NCBI RefSeq assembly: GCF_900104635.1
Contig: NZ_FNWC01000005.1
Span: 88,501 to 152,500, forward strand
Source: Coprococcus phoceensis
GTDB lineage: Bacteria > Bacillota > Clostridia > Lachnospirales > Lachnospiraceae
Direction of reading: 5' to 3'
Length of the DNA: 64,000 bases
Part shown: piece by piece, positions 1-7,465 of the stretch
Layout: each line of letters begins with the position of its first letter
How positions within the stretch are numbered: position 1 is the first letter of the stretch
The notes under the pieces: model-generated
The model's input: only the letters and a program-made list of their open reading frames with translations
Told to the model about the DNA's origin: nothing
Databases searched by the model: none
Translations under genes and position numbers: made by a program

Positions 1-360
1 TGTATGGTTCTGTGTATTGCCTGCGTTCTGGTTGCTTTTATTCTTCAATACAATATCCTCTGCCTTTACATACCAGTCCACATCTGCACCCGTATAGGTT
101 TTTCTTGATACCGTATCGGCTACGGGATTGACAAGCTCCACAACTGCATTGTACGGAAATTCCCTTAACGGCACTTCTGGCGATACGGACACGGGGATAA
201 TTCCACCATGCAGACTGCACTTCAAATCATAAATACGCTTTTTAAGCTGGGTACTCGGTGTCCCGTCCTCATTCTGCAAGAACACATCACGCACCGCTGT
301 AAACTTTAATTCTCCAAATGTTTTCTCTCTGTCAATAACAAACCCGTTTGATAATCTCAT
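1..360 (-). CDS. HelP/YdcP-family (DUF961) conjugative-element protein, partial at left edge
   Basis: 120 codons are open from the ATG at 360 to the window edge, so the C-terminus is missing. The product begins MRLSNGFVIDREKTFGELKF and contains a VELVNPVADTV stretch and a YTGADVDWYVKAEDIV stretch, both hallmarks of the DUF961 family (Tn916 Orf22/Orf23). The ICEBs1 member, HelP/YdcP, helps the PcrA helicase unwind element DNA during rolling-circle replication, and by family this protein should act at the same step. It lies 15 bp downstream of a second DUF961 gene and is presumably co-transcribed. The family is clear; function in this host is inferred. Confidence 0.85.
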   Translation of the reverse strand, partial: MRLSNGFVIDREKTFGELKFTAVRDVFLQNEDGTPSTQLKKRIYDLKCSLHGGIIPVSVSPEVPLREFPYNAVVELVNPVADTVSRKTYTGADVDWYVKAEDIVLKNKSNQNAGNTQNHT

Positions 361-375
361 AAATTCTTCACTCCT

Positions 376-702
376 TTACTTTTCTTCAACTGCTACAATA
401 TCATCAGCAACTAGCACATAATCGGTATGTCCCATATCCCCGATTGCGTAACCTCTGCCGTATAACTTCGGATTGACAAGTTTTACTTTCTGCTCATACT
501 TGAAATGCTTTTCGCCAGCCTGCACGGGAATTTCTACCACAACATTTTCCCCTCTCTGCACATCTGAATAAAGGTTGTAGCTTCTTCTTGCGAAAAATCT
601 GCGGTTATCTTTATCTCTGTCAAAAACATGGTCGCTTTCGCCTGCAAATTCAAGAGTTCCAAAAGACTGTGCCATATCTGGCACGACATATTTCATTTCC
701 AT
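376..702 (-). CDS. HelP/YdcP-family (DUF961) conjugative-element protein
   Basis: 108 residues. It starts MEMKYVVPDMAQSFGTLEFA and contains SYNLYSDVQRGENVVVEIP and GEKHFKYEQKVKLVNP, which match the Tn916 Orf22/Orf23 (DUF961) pattern over the full length. The usual family size is 100-130 residues, so it looks complete. The preceding minus-strand sequence GAGGTAAAACA gives a ribosome binding site. It is the first of two consecutive DUF961 genes, an arrangement typical of the Tn916 replication/mobilisation module. The expected role is accessory to helicase unwinding of the nicked element. No catalytic residues are expected in this family. Confidence 0.85.
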   Translation of the reverse strand: MEMKYVVPDMAQSFGTLEFAGESDHVFDRDKDNRRFFARRSYNLYSDVQRGENVVVEIPVQAGEKHFKYEQKVKLVNPKLYGRGYAIGDMGHTDYVLVADDIVAVEEK

Positions 703-792
703 ATTGTTTTACCTCGTTTCTTTCTATTTTTGATAAGTTTGTTGATTGTGATTTCTTATTCTGGCGGTTTGGGAAGTACCAGCAAGCCCCCA

Positions 793-835
793 GATAGTAA
801 AGGGTAAAATAAATGCTTACGCACCCTTGACTATC
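793..835 (-). promoter_or_regulatory. GTCAAGG-type hairpin, copy a
   Basis: On the minus strand GATAGTCAAGGG (835-824) can pair with CCCTTTACTATC (804-793), with one internal mismatch. Directly inside is a small GTAA-capped hairpin, TGCGTAAGCA (823-814). The structure lies in the 238-bp gap between the adhesin stop and the DUF961 start. Copies b (5703-5744) and c (7290-7329) share the design, and d (17069-17114) may be a more distant relative. Function unknown. Confidence 0.5.
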
Positions 836-940
836 CGTGTTCTTGCAGGTTGTTGGCAGACAAGCCAGAATAAGCGGAAGTCTGCCATTTGACAGCTTCG
901 GCGGAGAACGTGATTTTTCTTTCCTCATACCGTTACCGCC

Positions 941-3900
941 TTATGATTTCTTCATTTTACGGCGTTTGTAAAGATATGTTCCAGCCAGTCCACCAGCAGA
1001 TGTAAGCAACATCACAAGAAACGCCATGACATTTGTGGTGTCGCCCGTTTTGGGACTGTCGTTCGGTCTGCTAGGCTTTTCTGGTGTCTGTGGTGTTTCG
1101 GGTTTCTCTGGTTCTTCTGGTTCTTCTGGCTTTTCCTTAAAGGTAATCGTCTGTCCCTCGTCCTCAATGTCCTTATGCTCCGTAACTTTCTTCGGCTCGT
1201 CTGGATTGCTGAAATCGTACAATTCTTCAAAAGTTACAAGCTGTTTGCCGTCAAAAGAAGTAGCGTCAAAGGTAAAGGCAACTTCCGCTTTCATAGTTTC
1301 GCTGTCAGCGGTAAAGGTGTAATCACTTTCCACACGTTTCCCATTGATAAGAAGTTCTGCATTTTCTTCTTTCAACATCTGCCAGCCTACAAGTTTGTAC
1401 TGTGTACCGACTTCCAAGCCCTCTAAGGTTACGGTATCAATGATTGTAACGTCTTTTCCAGCTTCAATCTCTTTGTTGCCGTCTTTGTCGGTAGCAGTCG
1501 TATGTATCTTGATGATACGTTCTGTAATCAATACAGTTTGTCCGTCGTCCTCAATGTCTTTGTGTTCCGCAACTTTCACGGGTTCGTCTGGATTGCTTAA
1601 ATCGTATAATTCCTCGAATGTTACCAGATTTTTACCGCCAAGCTCGGACGCATTGAATGTATAAGAAATTTCCACTTTCATTTCTTCATCATCAGCGATA
1701 AAAGTATAGTCATTTTCCACACGTTTTCCGTCAATGATAAGCTCTGCATTTTCTTCCTTTAACATCTGCCAGCCTTTGAGCTGATATTTTGTACCTTTTG
1801 TAAGCCCGTCTAATTTGACAGTATCGACGATTGTTACCTCTTTTCCTGCAAGGATAGTCTTTTCGCTGTCTTTGCTGGTCGCTGTGGTATGGATAGAGAT
1901 TTCTTTTTCGTATTCATCAGTCAAAGTCCCTAAATCAATCACAAGGTTATTTCTTGATACCACGATTTCAAAAGGTGGGATAAGTTCAAAGCCTTTGTTA
2001 CTATCGCAACGCATTTCTTCAATGATGTAAGTATCATAAGGCAATGCACCTTTGCTGTCGTCTGCTTCAGAAGTTCCAAACCACACACCGTCCTCGCTGG
2101 TCTTGCCTGCGTTAGTATTGTGCTTATGAGAAGTCCATTCAGCAGAAGTGGAGAATTGCCCGTTATCATCAGTAACTACAACATGACTTTCTCCCGTCGT
2201 CTTGCTTGTGATCCTAAAGGGAACATCAGCAAGACGCTTGTGTGTGCCTGCACCGATTTTCACTCCCTCAATATCCCCACGCTTAATCTGATTGTAGATA
2301 GAGTGGGCTTCGTCGGTTAAGTCCACGATTTTTCCATTCTCTGTGATTGCAAAGTCAATCGGTTTTGCACCGTCAGTTAAGTAACCGTCGGGAGCTTCAC
2401 TTTCAACGATACGGAATTTTCCATAAGGTAAAAGGTCAGCAGAAGTAGAAGCGACACCCTCAAGGTCTGTATGGATTGTTTTTACCACTTCATTTTTCTT
2501 GTAGAACTTGCCCTCAACCAATACCGCATTATCATTTAGGGAAATAATGTCAAAGGCAGTATCTTTCAAAGTGGCACTTCCTTGTGGTTTGGTATCGCCC
2601 GTTTCTAAATCTCGTTTCTGAATTTTCACACCGCCACGGATAACCTTGTCTGATACGGAAAACTGGTTACTTCCAGATAGTACGGCAAGGTCGCCGTCCT
2701 CGGTAATCTGTGTTACATATAAGCCCTTAATCTGTTCGGACTTATCGCCAGCCTGCATATATGCTCCCTCTAACAAGTAGCCGTTTGGAGCTTTTGTTTC
2801 TTCTACGGTTAGCGTCCCAAGTGGAAGAACCGCTTTGCTGTCCTGCATATAGAAGCTGTCGCCAGATACCTTGTATGCGTCCGCTAATTTTGTAATGTAG
2901 TGGGCTGTCCCGTCGCTGTCTGTTTCAGCGATTGTCTTTGTAACCCATGTACGAGTAGCTTCGGCAGGAAGATTGTCTTTATTATAGAAGCCAGCATAAT
3001 ACTTCCATGTAAATTCCGCGCCTGCTAGAGAAGCGTTCCCTTGCGGATTGTTTTTCTGTGTTTCCATGTCAATCTTGAAAAGTTCAATCAAAGTGTCCGT
3101 TACTTTTGGCGTATCAGATACTTTCAAAGTCGCTGTCTTTCCAGCTTCAACCTTTAAGGAATATACAGTTTTATCTACCTTATATCCTGCTGGTGCGGAT
3201 AATTCCTTGATATAGATTGTGCCTGCTTTTACCTCTACAACATCTGTATTTCCGTTTTTATCAGTCGTAAGGGTGGCAAGCTGTTTTGTGCAGTCCTTAT
3301 CAGCAAAGACACCGTATGTTGCACCAGCAATAGAGTAATTTTCGTTACCGTCTGTAATGCCGGTATTACTGGAAGTCTTTTGAAGTGTAGCATTTCCGAC
3401 ATTCAACTTCGCCCAGAATTGCCCTAATTCCTGCCCCTCGCCAGAGTAGATATAACCGCCACATTCATAGCGTCCTTTATTCTCTTTGACAAAGGCTTTC
3501 GCACCAGAGAAAACTTCGTCCTGCGTTGCCTTTGGAATTTCATCATAAGAAGCTCGCACGTTATCACATTGCCAGCCAAGATGTACGCTCAATCTCTGCC
3601 AGACAACAAGCTGTCTTAAAAGGTAGGCGTGATTGTTGCTTATTCCGCTGTGGCTGTCTGTGTACTGTTTTACATATTCGATAGATAAGGCAACGTCGCT
3701 TATCTGGTCGGCACTCATACGGGTGCTTACGTCAGCTCTGGTTTTGTAGCCGTTTCTAAAATCTGTGTTAATGTCGATACAGTAAGCGTCCTCGCCCTCA
3801 ACGGTCAAATGCCCCTCGTTAAAAGTAGAACCAATCGAACCGTCATTCATTACTTTTTCAACGATACCGACACGCTCCTTTGACTCCGTCCAGTATTGCT

Positions 3901-3994
3901 TGCTTTCTGCATGGACGGGTGTCGTCGGTAAAGCAGTAACGACAGTTGCAAGAGCTAAGAAGCCCGTACACAATCGTTTTAACATCTTTTTCAT
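941..3994 (-). CDS. Sortase-anchored VaFE-repeat/SpaA-type surface adhesin with thioester-like N-domain
   Basis: 1017 residues from the ATG at 3994. That start is preceded by AAAGGAGC and opens a typical signal peptide (MKKMLKRLC...TTPVHAES); an upstream in-frame ATG at 4072 has no such support. After the signal peptide, a YCID cysteine (about residue 72) and an LRQLVVWQ glutamine (about 128) fit a TQxA thioester domain. Several SpaA/Cna-B-like domains (NxAxxx...EAPxGY motifs) follow, then two VaFE repeats of about 105 residues sharing GWQMLKEENAEL and LVTFEELYD. The C-terminus has a Pro/Glu-rich wall spacer, a SPKTG sorting signal (a variant of LPXTG), a membrane helix and a KRRKMKK tail. 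It should be linked to peptidoglycan and act in adhesion or conjugative contact. The thioester assignment is moderately sure; the anchoring is sure. Confidence 0.87.
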   Translation of the reverse strand: MKKMLKRLCTGFLALATVVTALPTTPVHAESKQYWTESKERVGIVEKVMNDGSIGSTFNEGHLTVEGEDAYCIDINTDFRNGYKTRADVSTRMSADQISDVALSIEYVKQYTDSHSGISNNHAYLLRQLVVWQRLSVHLGWQCDNVRASYDEIPKATQDEVFSGAKAFVKENKGRYECGGYIYSGEGQELGQFWAKLNVGNATLQKTSSNTGITDGNENYSIAGATYGVFADKDCTKQLATLTTDKNGNTDVVEVKAGTIYIKELSAPAGYKVDKTVYSLKVEAGKTATLKVSDTPKVTDTLIELFKIDMETQKNNPQGNASLAGAEFTWKYYAGFYNKDNLPAEATRTWVTKTIAETDSDGTAHYITKLADAYKVSGDSFYMQDSKAVLPLGTLTVEETKAPNGYLLEGAYMQAGDKSEQIKGLYVTQITEDGDLAVLSGSNQFSVSDKVIRGGVKIQKRDLETGDTKPQGSATLKDTAFDIISLNDNAVLVEGKFYKKNEVVKTIHTDLEGVASTSADLLPYGKFRIVESEAPDGYLTDGAKPIDFAITENGKIVDLTDEAHSIYNQIKRGDIEGVKIGAGTHKRLADVPFRITSKTTGESHVVVTDDNGQFSTSAEWTSHKHNTNAGKTSEDGVWFGTSEADDSKGALPYDTYIIEEMRCDSNKGFELIPPFEIVVSRNNLVIDLGTLTDEYEKEISIHTTATSKDSEKTILAGKEVTIVDTVKLDGLTKGTKYQLKGWQMLKEENAELIIDGKRVENDYTFIADDEEMKVEISYTFNASELGGKNLVTFEELYDLSNPDEPVKVAEHKDIEDDGQTVLITERIIKIHTTATDKDGNKEIEAGKDVTIIDTVTLEGLEVGTQYKLVGWQMLKEENAELLINGKRVESDYTFTADSETMKAEVAFTFDATSFDGKQLVTFEELYDFSNPDEPKKVTEHKDIEDEGQTITFKEKPEEPEEPEKPETPQTPEKPSRPNDSPKTGDTTNVMAFLVMLLTSAGGLAGTYLYKRRKMKKS

Positions 3995-4029
3995 AAATCT
4001 AATGCTCCTTTCATTTTGGGTAATAAAAT

Positions 4030-4050
4030 AGCCGTCCAATAAGAACGGCT
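4030..4050 (-). promoter_or_regulatory. Leader hairpin before the adhesin gene
   Basis: On the minus strand AGCCGT (4050-4045) pairs with ACGGCT (4035-4030), and a T-rich stretch (ATTTTATT) follows, 26 nt before the ribosome binding site of the adhesin. The shape is that of a weak intrinsic terminator or attenuator. An unsupported in-frame ATG at 4072 precedes it and could mark a translated leader. Function is inferred. Confidence 0.4.
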
Positions 4051-4154
4051 GAAAATAGAAAAGGAACGTCATTTTAGGCGTTCCATAGTCTATAAAATAT
4101 TCAATTTTTTTCTTGTTTCAATACTGATGTGCTGTACCATATCTTTGCATATCT

Positions 4155-4275
4155 AGGAAAACTGGCGTATCAAGGCTCATTCAATGGTAGTAAATAAGTA
4201 GTAAATTGATGTATTTGTTCCCTTGAAAATGCTGATAGATACTGTGTTTTAGCGGATAATCAGATTTTTATTGTG
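4155..4275 (+). repeat. ICE end with arm-site-like repeats; inverted homologue at 7060-7165
   Basis: The block contains CGTATCAAGG, then GTAGTAAAT and AGTAGTAAAT in tandem, and about 60 bp later GCGGATAAT followed by GATTTTTA. The same ordered blocks recur in reverse complement at 7060-7165 inside the second element. Direct TAGTAAAT repeats near an element end fit Tn916-type integrase arm sites. No gene is seen in 4073-4294. Confidence 0.5.
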
Positions 4276-4294
4276 TTTTTATATGGAAACATAT

Positions 4295-4513
4295 CTATTT
4301 TTTGGTCTGATTGGAGAAAAAGTGGATGGCCGGAAAATTGCGGTAGGGTTTAGGCTGTGGATTAGATGTTAGCTTTTCCGGATTTGGTTCATTGTAAATC
4401 AGTCGATACAGCGGATGTTTGATAGTTTTTTCCTTGCCACTGGTACCGGTGTATTGATATACATGGACTGGCAGACCAGCAATAGATTCAGAAAGAATCC
4501 CATAGGTCATCAC
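4295..4513 (-). pseudogene. Phage portal protein fragment
   Basis: The first 50 or so residues contain SIAGLPVHVYQYTGTSGKEK followed by HPLYRLIYNEPNP. This is the characteristic N-terminal segment of HK97-type portal proteins (roughly residues 50-110 of a protein of about 400). Upstream and downstream portal sequence is absent, and the homology stops after NPEKLTS at about 4365, where ICE-side sequence may begin. It is a remnant of a degraded prophage rather than a working gene. The last 22 residues of the frame look unrelated to portal proteins. Confidence 0.6.
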
Positions 4514-4537
4514 TTCCTTTTAAAAATGGGTATAAGA

Positions 4538-4561
4538 AAAGCACCTCTGAAGAGATGCTTT
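4538..4561 (-). terminator. Intrinsic terminator (probable) after the DUF4143 fragment
   Basis: AAAGCA and CTCT pair with AGAG and TGCTTT around a GA loop. On the minus strand the hairpin is followed by a T-rich run. It lies directly downstream of the DUF4143 fragment. Confidence 0.6.
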
Positions 4562-4577
4562 CTTAAAAATTTCTTTT

Positions 4578-5051
4578 TTATTCTGAAATCAACCAATCAA
4601 TCAAGTTGATGGGTTTAATACCATCATAGGAAGAATCCATTCCGGTATTTAAGGATAGAATTATTTTTTCGTAGTTATCGCTGATTTTCTGGAGTGGTGG
4701 TAATTCTCGCTTGCGAACATCTTTGCTGGTCATGGTCTCTGTGACCTGAACATAAAGTTTGTCATCTACTTTTGTTGCGATAAAATCCACTTCGGAATTA
4801 TCCACTTTACCAATAGAGACATCATAGCCTCTACGTAGCAGTTCAAAGTAAACAACATTTTCTATTGCATGTCCGCTATCACGATCCCTGAATCCAAGCA
4901 GATAGTTTCTAAGTCCGATATCAACAATATAATACTTTCCAAGAGTACGTAAGAATTCCTTTCCTTTAATATTAAATCTCTTGATGTCATAGAAGAAGTA
5001 TGCTTCCAGTAGCGCATTCACATAGGCCTGAACAGTGTGAGCGCTTGGAGT
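4578..5051 (-). pseudogene. C-terminal fragment of an AAA/DUF4143 ATPase
   Basis: About 157 residues remain. RFNIKGKEFLRTLGKYYIVD, GLRNYLLGF, ENVVYFELLRRGYDVSIGK and EVDFIATK are typical of the DUF4143 nuclease-like C-terminal domain that follows an AAA_14 ATPase in proteins of about 400 residues. The ATPase half is missing. In-frame homology begins near TPSAHTVQAYV, and the sequence further upstream (5052-5170) reads as something else. A GTG at 5021 could start a short product, but the gene is best regarded as broken. Such proteins are of unknown function and often found in mobile regions. Confidence 0.65.
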
Positions 5052-5392
5052 TCATAGTGTTCGCCGGTTTTATCAAATGCTTGCCTGCGTGTGCCACCTA
5101 ACGCACTTTTGGTTTCTCTTATTTCAAAATCATGGAATGTTATAATCTTATTCAAGTTTATGCACTGAAATGCAGAAACTATTAAAATTTGACAATTTTT
5201 GCATTTTACAAGAAGAGAATGCCTCTATCATCGTAGACAGAAGCACCGGTATTATTTCCACAGCGGATAGCACGGTCGAGCTTATGATGGGGAGATTATT
5301 TGATGAATTATGTGCTAATATTCTGCAATTCTACTGCTGGTCGATTGATTTATGCACACTCTCATTATAATATGTGTGCAGGAGGTGGATAT
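5052..5392. other. Gene debris, no intact gene
   Basis: On the minus strand one frame reads FEIRETKSALGGTRRQAFD for about 35 codons before it meets the DUF4143 fragment. On the plus strand a 66-codon frame at 5170-5370 contains VDRSTGIISTADSTVELMM. Neither has a recognisable full domain or a good ribosome binding site, and I cannot assign them. They look like scraps of phage or element genes next to the portal fragment. Confidence 0.4.
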
Positions 5393-5524
5393 ATGTATCA
5401 GATTAGTAATGAAAAATTTGGTTTATTTGTAACCGAATTAAGAAAGGAAAAGAATTTAACTCAAAAGGATTTGGCTGAAAAATTATATGTATCAGATAAA
5501 ACAGTTAGCAAATGGGAACGTGGA
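5393..5524 (+). pseudogene. XRE-family regulator, 5' half (split by the 7-kb element)
   Basis: ATG at 5393 follows GGAGGTGGATAT. The 44 codons encode the front of a helix-turn-helix regulator: LRKEKNLTQKDLAEKL, then VSDKTVSKWERG. Homology stops at glycine 44 (GGA, 5522-5524). The frame then reads seven unrelated residues to a stop at 5548. The remainder of the protein begins exactly at 12572, after an identical GGA at 12569-12571. Joined there, the halves give a 176-residue XRE protein with a C-terminal two-helix membrane domain. The gene was therefore intact before insertion, and excision should restore it. Confidence 0.9.
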
Positions 5525-5548
5525 GTTTCCCAAACAAAAGGATATTAA

Positions 5549-5899
5549 GAAATAACCTGTGTTTTCCTGCTTGCGAATAAAAGAATAGTGTGATTAAGTT
5601 AGAAATACTGCATAAATGTGCTGGTATCTCTTTTTCGTTGCCTTGAAACAGCAGACTATTTCATTTCTGCTTGATTACTCTAAACTTATCAGGCTGTGGT
5701 TTGTCAAGGGCTTGTTGCGTAAGCAATGCTTTGGCACCCTTTACAAATTATGGACGGTAAAGTAGCTTTTCAAAAGCAGAAAAAAGTAGTCTTAAGATTT
5801 TGAAATATTGTAGCGGGTAGTGGAAAATGGTATAATGTGAATACAGAGAAACATATAAATTTGTATTTAACAATCAATAAATTGAGAGGGCTTAATCTT
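5549..5899 (+). promoter_or_regulatory. Left-end leader region with hairpin b and a cargo promoter
   Basis: No gene is seen. It contains the GTCAAGG-type hairpin b at 5703-5744, with GTCAAGGG pairing CCCTTTAC around TTGCGTAAGCAA. A TGGTATAAT extended -10 box at 5828-5836 precedes the first cargo gene. The segment from about 5620 to 5745 resembles 7205-7330 in layout (a TTTCTGCTTGA block, then the hairpin), so two cargo transcription units appear to have duplicated upstream regions. Confidence 0.5.
5703..5744 (+). promoter_or_regulatory. GTCAAGG-type hairpin, copy b
   Basis: GTCAAGGG (5703-5710) pairs with CCCTTTAC (5737-5744) with one mismatch. The inner hairpin TTGC-GTAA-GCAA is at 5715-5726. 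Compared with copy c, one outer G-C pair is replaced by A-T with pairing kept. It sits about 85 bp upstream of a -10 box, so it may act as DNA or terminate upstream transcription rather than lie in the cargo mRNA. Confidence 0.5.
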
Positions 5900-6634
5900 A
5901 TGACTAAACAAAAGAAGGTAATTTGGATAATATTGGGAATAATTATTTTTGTGTTTAGTGTTTTTCTAGGGCTTGGATATTTAGGTCAAATAACAGGTGG
6001 AAATAGTTTAATACAAAGAACAGAAATGAACGATAAATATGTTCCGGAAGAAATAACAAAATATTATCCAATAGAAGATTTAAACTCAAAAGAAAGTTTA
6101 CTTTCTGATAAAAATTATGCAAACTCAATACAGGATGCTCTGTTAAGTGCCTCTATTGAGTTTGAACAAGGCGAAGAATATAAAACACATATTGATAAGA
6201 TTATAAAGGAGTTTGAAAACGAAAACTATAAAAGTGTTTTGTATATATCAGAAAAAAACGATATAGAGTCAAGTTTGACATTTTCAAAATTCAAAATTAA
6301 GGAAGTAGATGGTAAAAAGAGATATGCTCATATTACAAGTGTACATGAGGTTATAAAGAAAGACCGCCCGTATGACAAAGATACGATGTCGTTACTAAAA
6401 TCACAGTTAGCATTAAGTGATAGATTGCAAGACTTAAATATCAGTCCAGACAATAGTCGCTTTTTATATGGATTTGTACATGATGAAGATATTTACAATA
6501 CAAAAATAGAAAATAAAAAACCCGATGAAATTATTTATTTTGAACTTTGTGAAAAGCCTTTCTATTTTTGGTATTATGAAAATTTTCAAAGTGATAAATC
6601 TGGAAAATCTTTAAGTATAGAAATTGAAAGATAA
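5900..6634 (+). CDS. Membrane-anchored cargo protein of unknown function
   Basis: 244 residues from the ATG at 5900, which follows GAGAGGG by 9 nt; an in-frame ATG at 5837 overlaps the promoter and is unlikely. A basic N-terminus (MTKQKKVIW) leads into one hydrophobic helix (residues about 8-30). The rest is a hydrophilic, Asp/Glu/Lys-rich extracytoplasmic domain with SLLSDKNYANSIQDALLSAS and ending YFWYYENFQSDKSGKS. There is no lipobox cysteine. I do not recognise a family. It is the first gene of the element and strongly A+T-rich, as is the following gene, so both look acquired. Confidence 0.7.
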   Translation: MTKQKKVIWIILGIIIFVFSVFLGLGYLGQITGGNSLIQRTEMNDKYVPEEITKYYPIEDLNSKESLLSDKNYANSIQDALLSASIEFEQGEEYKTHIDKIIKEFENENYKSVLYISEKNDIESSLTFSKFKIKEVDGKKRYAHITSVHEVIKKDRPYDKDTMSLLKSQLALSDRLQDLNISPDNSRFLYGFVHDEDIYNTKIENKKPDEIIYFELCEKPFYFWYYENFQSDKSGKSLSIEIER

Positions 6635-6669
6635 TAATAGAACAATTCCAGGTTGTAGAGGTGATTAGA

Positions 6670-6978
6670 ATGAAGAAACTATATTGCATGAACTGTGGTA
6701 CTGAAATAAAAGGAGGAATACCTAACGAATGTTCTTGTGGAGCTGAATTTGATTTAGCAGATACAAAAAACATAAAAAGAATAATTACAAGCATTATATT
6801 CTTTGTAATATTAATGTCTCCACTGCTTATTCTTATTCACTTTGGCAGACAATATTTACAAGCGTCAATTATTTTATATGCTTTGCTCCTGATTCTAGGT
6901 ATTTTTTGGTGTCGTATCGTACAAACTATTTTAGTTCGTCTTGGGTTAGTAACTATGACGAACATTGAAATTAAATAA
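6670..6978 (+). CDS. Small zinc-ribbon membrane protein
   Basis: 102 residues from the ATG at 6670 (GAGGTG 7 nt upstream; an in-frame GTG at 6661 lies inside that site). The N-terminus is MKKLYCMNCGTEIKGGIPNE followed by CSCGAEF: two cysteine pairs that form a small zinc ribbon. Two transmembrane helices follow (about residues 39-59 and 64-84). The ribbon would face the cytoplasm by the positive-inside rule. It lies 35 bp after the previous gene, probably in one transcript, and ends at a strong terminator. Function unknown; such proteins are common cargo in Firmicutes elements. Confidence 0.7.
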   Translation: MKKLYCMNCGTEIKGGIPNECSCGAEFDLADTKNIKRIITSIIFFVILMSPLLILIHFGRQYLQASIILYALLLILGIFWCRIVQTILVRLGLVTMTNIEIK

Positions 6979-7006
6979 CAACAATAACATCTTCACAACT
7001 CTACTG

Positions 7007-7039
7007 AGCAGGAAATCTGAAAAGGTCTCCTGCTTTTTT
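7007..7039 (+). terminator. Intrinsic terminator after the first cargo pair
   Basis: AGCAGGA (7007-7013) pairs with TCCTGCT (7028-7034) and is followed by a T run. Confidence 0.85.
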
Positions 7040-7059
7040 ATACCAAAAAGATTAAAAAT

Positions 7060-7165
7060 CCTATTATCCGCATAAACGCAGGAACTTTAAGCAATATGAA
7101 TGAAAATACAAAAGAAATTTACCACTAATTTACTACGATTGAAAGAACCTTGATACGACAAAGAA
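7060..7165 (-). repeat. Relic of a Tn916-type end, inverted copy of 4155-4275
   Basis: Read on the minus strand, this segment contains TCGTATCAAGG, TTCAAT, GTAGTAAAT and AGTGGTAAAT. A stretch of about 60 bp separates these from GCGGATAAT followed by GATTTTTA. The blocks have the same order and nearly the same spacing as at the ICE end. It lies in the gene-free stretch 6979-7465 between two cargo units. Confidence 0.5.
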
Positions 7166-7289
7166 AATAGCATAAAGAAAAGCAAAATGGCATTTCATAC
7201 AAAATATGAGATGTTTTTTTGTTGCTGTAACACAGCACAATTTGTTCTTTTTTCTGCTTGACTATCTTTCATTTTTTAGAGCATGAATT

Positions 7290-7329
7290 GTCAAGAGCTT
7301 GTTGCGTAAGCAATGCTTGCACTCTTGAT
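7290..7329 (+). promoter_or_regulatory. GTCAAGG-type hairpin, copy c
   Basis: GTCAAGAG (7290-7297) pairs with CTCTTGAT (7322-7329) with one wobble pair. The inner TTGC-GTAA-GCAA (7302-7313) is identical to copy b. It lies about 50 bp upstream of a promoter-like TGACAT-17-TATAAT ahead of the second cargo pair. Confidence 0.5.
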
Positions 7330-7465
7330 AAGGCATGGGATAAAAAATATTTTGACAGATAGCAGAAAAGTAATGACATGTGAGTTCTATAAATGATATA
7401 ATAAATTATCAGATAAAAAATCAATCGGTTAACAATTTGCAAAGAAATTTCTAGGAGAAAAGAGT

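Larger units (their letters stand above)
1..4290 (-). mobile_element. Terminal part of a Tn916-family ICE (runs off left edge)
   Basis: Two DUF961 genes of the Tn916 Orf22/Orf23 kind and a large surface adhesin are all read leftward. A non-coding end follows at 4155-4290 with two close copies of a TAGTAAAT motif, as expected for integrase arm sites. No coupling protein, relaxase or T4SS is visible, so most of the element lies left of the window. The outer boundary is uncertain: phage-portal homology resumes at about 4365, so the junction lies between about 4275 and 4365. The family assignment is from protein motifs; the exact end is inferred. Confidence 0.65.

Noticed and set aside
650..928. 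Minus-strand ORF of 92 codons between the DUF961 and adhesin genes
   Set aside because: Overlaps the DUF961 start and hairpin a, no domain; the region looks regulatory.
5703..7329. Hairpins b and c as ssoA-type single-strand origins
   Set aside because: The TAGCGA/T loop motif known from ssoA is not present in the hairpin loops; kept only as one of several possible roles.
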